Below, one piece after another: positions 58,728 to 64,000 of a DNA stretch of 64,000 nt (positions within the stretch are counted from its first letter, which is position 1; every line of letters starts with the position of its first letter). The DNA lies in assembly GCA_029876055.1 (NCBI GenBank), contig CM056880.1:1922001-1986000 (forward strand), read 5' to 3'. This DNA is from Madurella fahalii (Eukaryota > Ascomycota > Sordariomycetes > Sordariales). Position numbers and translations under genes: made by a program. The notes beneath the pieces are model-generated. The model was not told where the DNA came from, ran no database searches, and saw nothing but the letters and a program-made list of their open reading frames with translations.

Positions 58728-60414
58728 CTTGGGGACAACAACGCGGGAGTTTGGGGAGCCGAGTCAGGAGATCCCATCAAGCAGGGTTCGTGGGGCCGGC
58801 AGCGCACGGGGAGAGTGGGTTCGCTGTGCAGGAAAGACCCGGAGCACACAGCCGACCGACCGGAGAGGCCGACTCGAGCCTCGATGGGAATTTAGTGATG
58901 GCGGTCTGAGGCGCTACGATTGCCGTTGCTGGTTGACGATGGATGACAGTGACGATGATGACGATGATGACGATGACGATGGCGATGCTAGCAAGGATGG
59001 AGTTCGATGGAGGAGGCTGCGGAGAGCAAGAGCGGAAGAGGCCATGTGGTGGAAACACGGACGGCGGCAGGATAAAAGACGGAAATGGAAGCAATTGGAC
59101 GCTTCTCTCTGCTCACCTCAGGCGACCTCAGGTGGTTGGCGTTCGCCAAGCCACAGGCGCTGACCTGTGCTAAGCCATAGCGGCACCGGGAGCGAAGTGG
59201 GGTACAGTACAGTACAGTTCTTTTTTTAAAAAAAAAAAAGTTCCCACTTTACATGGACTGTACTGTACATGTCTGTCAAGCGAGGGCATCCAACGGCACC
59301 TACGGCATCCACGGCATTCAGCCCTCCCGCCAAGCAGAACCCGACAAGTTTACGTTATTGCGGGACGTCGGAGGTTTGGAATCTGGGGAACAGCTGGTGC
59401 GTGGACTGCTTTGTGTCTGCTCCGCTGTGGATTCACTGCCAAATCGAGACTTCTTTTCCCTTAGGCCTTGTCCAAAGAAGCAGTAGAAGCAAATCGGGCT
59501 GTTCTCGAACGAACAAAAATGTCGACGTGCGACGTGTCCCAGTATCCCTCTTAACAGTGTCTTCTGGGGTTGTGCGCGATCAGAAAGCGCTGATTGGGCG
59601 ATTGAGTCTGGCTCCTGATGCAAGGACCCCTCCATCAAGCCCCCAAGCCCTCGCACCGAGCCTATCGCCCTTGCACCAACTGCTATTTAAAAAAAAAAAA
59701 AAAAAAAGAATACTCCGAGCAATGCAGCAGGCGTGAATCTCGTCCCACACTAATAAGCTCTGCACGGGGAGCCCGCTTGCTTTGCTTTCGGAGTGTCTCA
59801 CGACACGCTCACATGAACTGGGCCGTTTCGAGATGCCGCTTTTTTGTGTCGGCCAATTCGCCACCTCGCATCGTCTTTCCCCCATCATCCGATGTGATCT
59901 CCACGGTATGCATCCATGCATCCATCCCTTCAGGGCAATGGAGCTTCCTCGGCCGAATTCCCGCTTTTGTCACGCATTAGGTTTTCCCCGGTTTGTCTTG
60001 ATGGTTTCATCATAGCACGATTTCTCCAATTTCTTCAGGATGGCCTCCGCATCCTGTCAGAGGGATCTTAGTGTAAGATGCAAGGGCCCGCCGGTGCCTG
60101 CGTTTTTGACGTCGCCAGTGGCGATGGTTTGCTGTCAGGCACTGTCCCCTCTAGACTCTGCCCCACGTCGTCCCGTCTCGAGCGGCCTGCAGGCAAATCT
60201 CGGAGCGGGAGCAACATCGAGTACTGTACCTCGCAGTAGCCTGCTGTTCCCGCCACTTGCCAACAGTTCTGCAAGACGCGTTCCCGTCTGTGTTACACGG
60301 CATTTATGGTCACGGCATGAGATGCCACCATGCCATTCACAATCTCTTCCATGCATGGCTGCTTTCGGCTGCCCGCGCGATGCAGCAAGGGACAAGACGA
60401 CAGGGAGAAGCAGT
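58728..60414. other. Upstream region of IRE1 and 3' flank of the dehydrogenase
   Basis: Nothing protein-like is supported. It holds a GATGAC-rich repeat around 58942-58986, the inverted repeat at 59202-59268, and A-tracts at 59688-59707. Confidence 0.6.
59202..59268. repeat. Inverted repeat with GTACAGTACAGT arms
   Basis: The left side 59202-59218 is a GTACA/AGTAC repeat. The right arm 59257-59268 (ACTGTACTGTAC) is the exact complement of 59207-59218 (and also of 59202-59213). Between them lies T7A12. A 12-bp stem with a 38-nt loop is possible. Function is unknown. Confidence 0.8.
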
Positions 60415-61878
60415 TCACAGCTTCGAGCCTCCGGCTGCTGTCAGCATCTTGGTCTGAGTTCTATAGATCTTGACCAGCTGGCGGATGGCAAGGTCGAGTA
60501 GCACATCCTCAGAGCCACCGGGGATTCTGGTTCCCATGACTTCGCGGTAGAGCACTGCAGCGTCGCGTACTCCATTAGCGACATTGTGCAATGACAATGG
60601 GAACATGGGGGGACTCACTTTCGGCAAGCATGCCCTGCCCGCTTCTGGTATATCCGTTTCCCCCAAACAGCAGGACCGACACATCAGCACATTCCTTAAA
60701 CACCATCCCGGCATGCGCCTTGAGCAAGGCGGTCAATCCGCCGAGCAGGATATCGGCCTGCTCAGTCGGCAGCCTTGTCATCTGGAAGGCGAACTGCTCG
60801 ACCCATGCCGTCAGGCTCTCGAGTAGTGCGCCCGCCTTGGCGAGTCGGTGTCTGACTACGGGCTGCTCGACGAGCGGCTTGCCAAACGCCTCGCGTTTGA
60901 GTACATACTCAAATGCAGTCGACAGCGCGACCCTCGCCTGTCGCGTGGCGCCCGTTGCGACCCCCAGCCGCTCATGGTTAAAGTTGGTCATGATGTAGCG
61001 CATGCCATGGTTCTCCTTGCCGATGAGGTTTTCAACGGGCACGCGCACGTCGTCGAGCTCGATGTAGGTCGTGCCCGAGGAGACGATGCCCGAGACCTTG
61101 AGACGGCGCATCGTCACGCCGGGATGACCCTTGAGGGGGACCACGAGCAGAGAGATACCATTCGCGCCGCTGCCGGGAGGCCCTGTGCGAACAGCCATGC
61201 TCGCGTAGTCGGACCAGATCCCCGTTGTGATCCTGCCCGCGTACTATTGATTAGCAATCCCCTCCCCACAGCGGACATATCGCCTGCCAAGCAGCCATCT
61301 CACCATTTCTTCGTCCCATTGACGACCCACTCCGTCCCGTCCTCACTCTTCACCGCCGTGGTCGTAATCCCCGCCACGTCACTCCCCGCATCCGGCTCCG
61401 TGATGGCAATACAGCACCGCTTCCTCCCCGTCAACATATCCGGCAGAAACTTCTCCTTCAGCCGCTCGCTCCCAAACTTGAGAATCAACGGCACCCCAAA
61501 CGCCATCCCCGTCGTCAAGCTCGCCCCGGGCCCGGACAGTCCGCTCCGAGCCATCTCATCCCCGAAAATGTAGCCATGGAGCGAGTCGAATTCCTCGACG
61601 GGGAGCCCTCCGAGCAGCGTGTGGATCCCCAGCCGCTTGAGCCCGGCCACGGGCAAGGGGGCGGGCAGCGCCGGGATGAGCATGTTGGCGGCGGCGAAGT
61701 CGGAGAAGACGTGCTCCGGCAGCGTCTCGGCCTCTTCCCACTCCACGGCGCGGTCGTGGAGGTGGGTTTGGATGAAGGGCCGGATGGCGGCTTGCCATTT
61801 GCGGTGCGAAGGCGTAAAGTAGGGCGACGGCATGCCCATCAGCCAAGGCGGGTCGGAGAAGGGGACTTGGGCCGTCAT
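60415..61878 (-). CDS. Acyl-CoA dehydrogenase
   Basis: Three exons (61878-61304, 61232-60619, 60554-60415) give 442 residues, typical for the family. The N-terminal helical domain is followed by the FAD-binding signature CCIAITEPDAGSDVAGI and the splice-spanning WITTGIW. The middle domain has GVTMRRLKVSGIVSSGTTYI, FNHERLGVATGATRQARVAL and REAFGKPLVEQPVVRHRLAK. LLFGGNGYTRSGQGMLAE and IPGGSEDVLLDLAIRQL end the C-terminal helical bundle. Introns use GTGAGA...GGCAG and GTGAGT...TGCAG. Family members oxidise acyl-CoA in mitochondria or peroxisomes. No clear targeting signal is visible, although the C-terminal tripeptide SKL (...AAGGSKL) is a canonical PTS1, so peroxisomal import is likely. Confidence 0.94.
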
Positions 61879-62396
61879 GATGGGGTTGCCGCGTTGGTTT
61901 TGCCCTGAAGGACCTGTAGACGGTGTATCGTAGAAATCCTAGGTCAGATGAAATGTTTTGCGGACTCAGCATGTAAGCAAATACATATATATCTATGCCA
62001 AGGTTCCCCCGCATTTACAGTTGGGTGTCGGATAGTTGATCCTCCTGCAGATGCTGCCGAGGTCCAACGGGCTTGGGATTGACACAATCTGCGGGGCGTT
62101 CAGGGGTTGCGTAGACCTCGTCCCGGTTGCATGGGATTCAGTCCCCGAGGCAGCGATCACATGATGTGCGAATATGCTGAGTGTGTACACAACACTTGGT
62201 GAGGACCGACAGGATAGCATGAATAGCCCGATTGAGTCGGGTTCATTTGAATCCACACCTCTTCTCAGCCCTCCAACTACCTACTGAAGACCAGGATTCA
62301 AGATTTGGCCCCGGAAAAAGAGAATAATGAAAACACATCCCCATTTCACCTTGTTACCTTACGCTAACAGCTCCGGCATCCATCGACAGCTCAGAG
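61879..62396. other. Intergenic region
   Basis: This is the promoter of the dehydrogenase and the 3' flank of the defensin-like gene, oriented the same way. No other gene is supported. Confidence 0.6.
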
Positions 62397-63033
62397 CTAC
62401 CAGCAGCTCGTCTGCGAACAAACAAGCAGCGACCTTTCAGACTCGTCCTTGCAGCTGCACTGGCAAACGTTGCCGTCGTCGCAGTGCGATTTGCAGTAGC
62501 CCATCGCAAAGCAGTGGATGAAGCACTCCAGACTCGGTGTAACACCGCTAGCGCCGCACGTCATCTGCGCTTCCTGAGCCCCCTCCTCGGCGCGGGGAAT
62601 TCGGCCCGGGCCTTCGGATACGGTATCGGTCACCTCATCAAACTTGTCGTCTTCTTGTAGAGGCTGGTGTGTGGTGGTGGTGGTGGTGGTGCTAGAGTGC
62701 AGCGACGGCCGAGTAGCATCGAAGCCATCATCCTGGGTTGCCATGAAAGTGGTTCGAGTTAGCTGAGAGCAAGAAACTCAGGCTATCCACCCAAGCGCCT
62801 ATAGAAGTCCCGGTGGCAACGCAAGGGTATTCGCATCCTCATACCTCTGCGGGGGCGTCAACCTGTCCCTGCTGGCAGGTGATGGTGCCGTCGTTGTGAC
62901 CGGTACAGGTGATGTCGCGCACCGGATCGTACCAGGACACGTCGGTCTCGCCGGACAATGACTGGAAGCTTGCTCCCTGGACGAGGGCCACAAGGAAGCT
63001 GGAGAGGAGGACCGCGGCGGAACACGTCTTCAT
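62397..63033 (-). CDS. Secreted protein with C-terminal defensin-like (CS-alpha-beta) cysteine domain
   Basis: Two exons (63033-62845, 62762-62397) join through GTATGA...CTCAG in phase to 184 residues. The N-terminus is a clear signal peptide (MKTCSAAVLLSSFLVALVQG). Exon 1 then encodes a short segment with two Cys (ITCTGHNDGTITCQQG). Exon 2 starts with an acidic, Thr-rich pro-like region (a run of seven Thr, then EDDKFDEVTD). The C-terminal ~45 residues hold ten Cys. Six fit the invertebrate/fungal defensin spacing C-x10-C-x3-C-x9-C-x5-C-x1-C, including ECFIHCFAMGYC and NVCQCSC. A dibasic processing site is not obvious; RIPRAEE precedes the domain. It is plausibly an antimicrobial or self/non-self secreted peptide. 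A TATA-like box (CATAAATAA) lies near 63147-63155. The function is inferred from cysteine spacing only. Confidence 0.78.
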
Positions 63034-64000
63034 TGCGAGTTTACCCGACTCAAGATAAGTGTTGATTGAGGTCCGAAGAGCGAAAGTTGAATGGAGTGAC
63101 CGTCAAGAGCACACACCTTTGACCCCATGAACCTGGGTGACGAGGGTTATTTATGCTACACTTGGAGGGTTCAGAAGACCGAGGATTGCTTTCACCCATT
63201 GAAAATCCATTCCAACCATGTACTTGAATCTCCCTTCGAATACCACGACAACCACATGATTACGAGACAGCGGAGATGTCAACGATCAGCGACCTTCCAC
63301 CTACTCTCTAGTCATTCTTGTCTTGGCCGGCATTTTTAGATGGGGTTTTTGTCACAGCAACGGGCTGCGACCCTAATATCTCAATGTAGGTCGTGGCAGC
63401 ATCAATCAAGGCCTGGAATGGATCTCCGCAAGATGTCTTGTTCATTGGAATTCCACAACGAAGGCGGGACTAATTACCTGTGGTGTCGATCCATGCCCGC
63501 AGGAATCCAGGCTCAAACACCCAAGGTCATGGTACTTGGCCGGGCTTTGGCTACACTTGATACAAAACTGGAATCCAGAGTGAAAAATGCCCTGCTGCGT
63601 ACGATAAAGCGGTATGGGAAATCCCTTGTCCAGAGCAGTTATAGAGAATCCCTTACAGTCTCACGGATGCCACTGCAATAATCAAATTCGGACCAAGCCG
63701 TGTGCTGCACTCTTTCGGCTCGAGGCTAGTACGGCTGTGTTATCTGACAGTTGCTTCCAACTTTTGAGTCTGGCTTGAAGGCTCCCGCACTCATCAAATT
63801 TCATTCACCGCCGTGGGCTGTTGGGGAAGGATGGGGGGGCGGCGTTGCAAGGGCTGGGTGCCCTGGCTAGCAAACACCCTTGAATCGCCGGGATCGGGAG
63901 GATTCATATTGCCGCTACGTGGTGGCACCTTTCTTGAGAGCTAGGACCTCGAGCGATGGCTTCATGCTGACGATAGCGTGACAAATGATTAGTCCATTCA
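63034..64000. other. Upstream region of the defensin-like gene to window end
   Basis: Besides the TATA-like box near 63150, nothing is supported. Short plus-strand frames are not protein-like. Confidence 0.5.

Noticed and set aside
1..64000. CRISPR array, intact transposase, reverse transcriptase or viral gene
   Set aside because: No spaced direct repeats of CRISPR type and no protein frame with integrase, transposase, polymerase or capsid motifs were seen on either strand.

Overview
This window is nuclear DNA from a filamentous ascomycete. The genes are GC-rich and lie on both strands. Most carry one to three short introns with GTRAGT-like donors, CTAAC/CTGAC-type branch sites and YAG acceptors. 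The gene set (Zn2Cys6 regulator, HET-domain protein, GPI-anchored GH76, CVNH lectin, fungal delta-12 desaturase) points to Sordariomycetes, plausibly Sordariales/Chaetomiaceae. That placement is inference from protein character, not from a database search. Coding coordinates below were fixed by joining exons so that frame and splice sites agree.

Layout. 1-9.4 kb: a coiled-coil nuclear-type protein, a GH76 cell-wall mannosidase (minus strand) and a second lysine-rich hypothetical protein. 10-14.2 kb: a short broken gene, then an O-methyltransferase divergently paired with a Zn2Cys6 regulator across about 440 bp. 15.4-27.4 kb: a GT31/fringe-like glycosyltransferase, a TBC Rab-GAP, a secreted cyanovirin-type lectin and an oleate delta-12 desaturase. 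29.3-37 kb: an unknown three-exon protein, then eIF3b and the chaperonin subunit CCT-beta transcribed head to head from one short promoter region. 37-42.3 kb: gene-poor, with a tRNA-like element joined to a tandem duplication and remains of one or two broken genes. 42.3-51 kb: a small conserved-looking protein, an FAD monooxygenase, a DEK-C/SWIB chromatin protein and the RING ubiquitin ligase HEL2/ZNF598. 51.5-64 kb: a HET-domain gene with a one-base frame break, the unfolded-protein sensor IRE1 with a 20-copy heptamer in its kinase-domain intron, an acyl-CoA dehydrogenase, and a small secreted protein ending in a defensin-like cysteine domain.

How they fit together. Several housekeeping genes concern protein birth and quality control (eIF3b, CCT-beta, HEL2, IRE1), but they are scattered and there is no operon. 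Accessory, fast-evolving loci (HET, defensin-like, CVNH, monooxygenase, OMT plus regulator, broken genes) are interspersed. I saw no viral genes, no CRISPR array, no intact tRNA or rRNA gene and no intact transposon. The most noteworthy items are the defensin-like gene at 62.4-63.0 kb, the tRNA-like/tandem-duplication element at 38 kb, the IRE1 intron repeat, the frame-broken genes, and a TBC protein lacking the usual glutamine finger.
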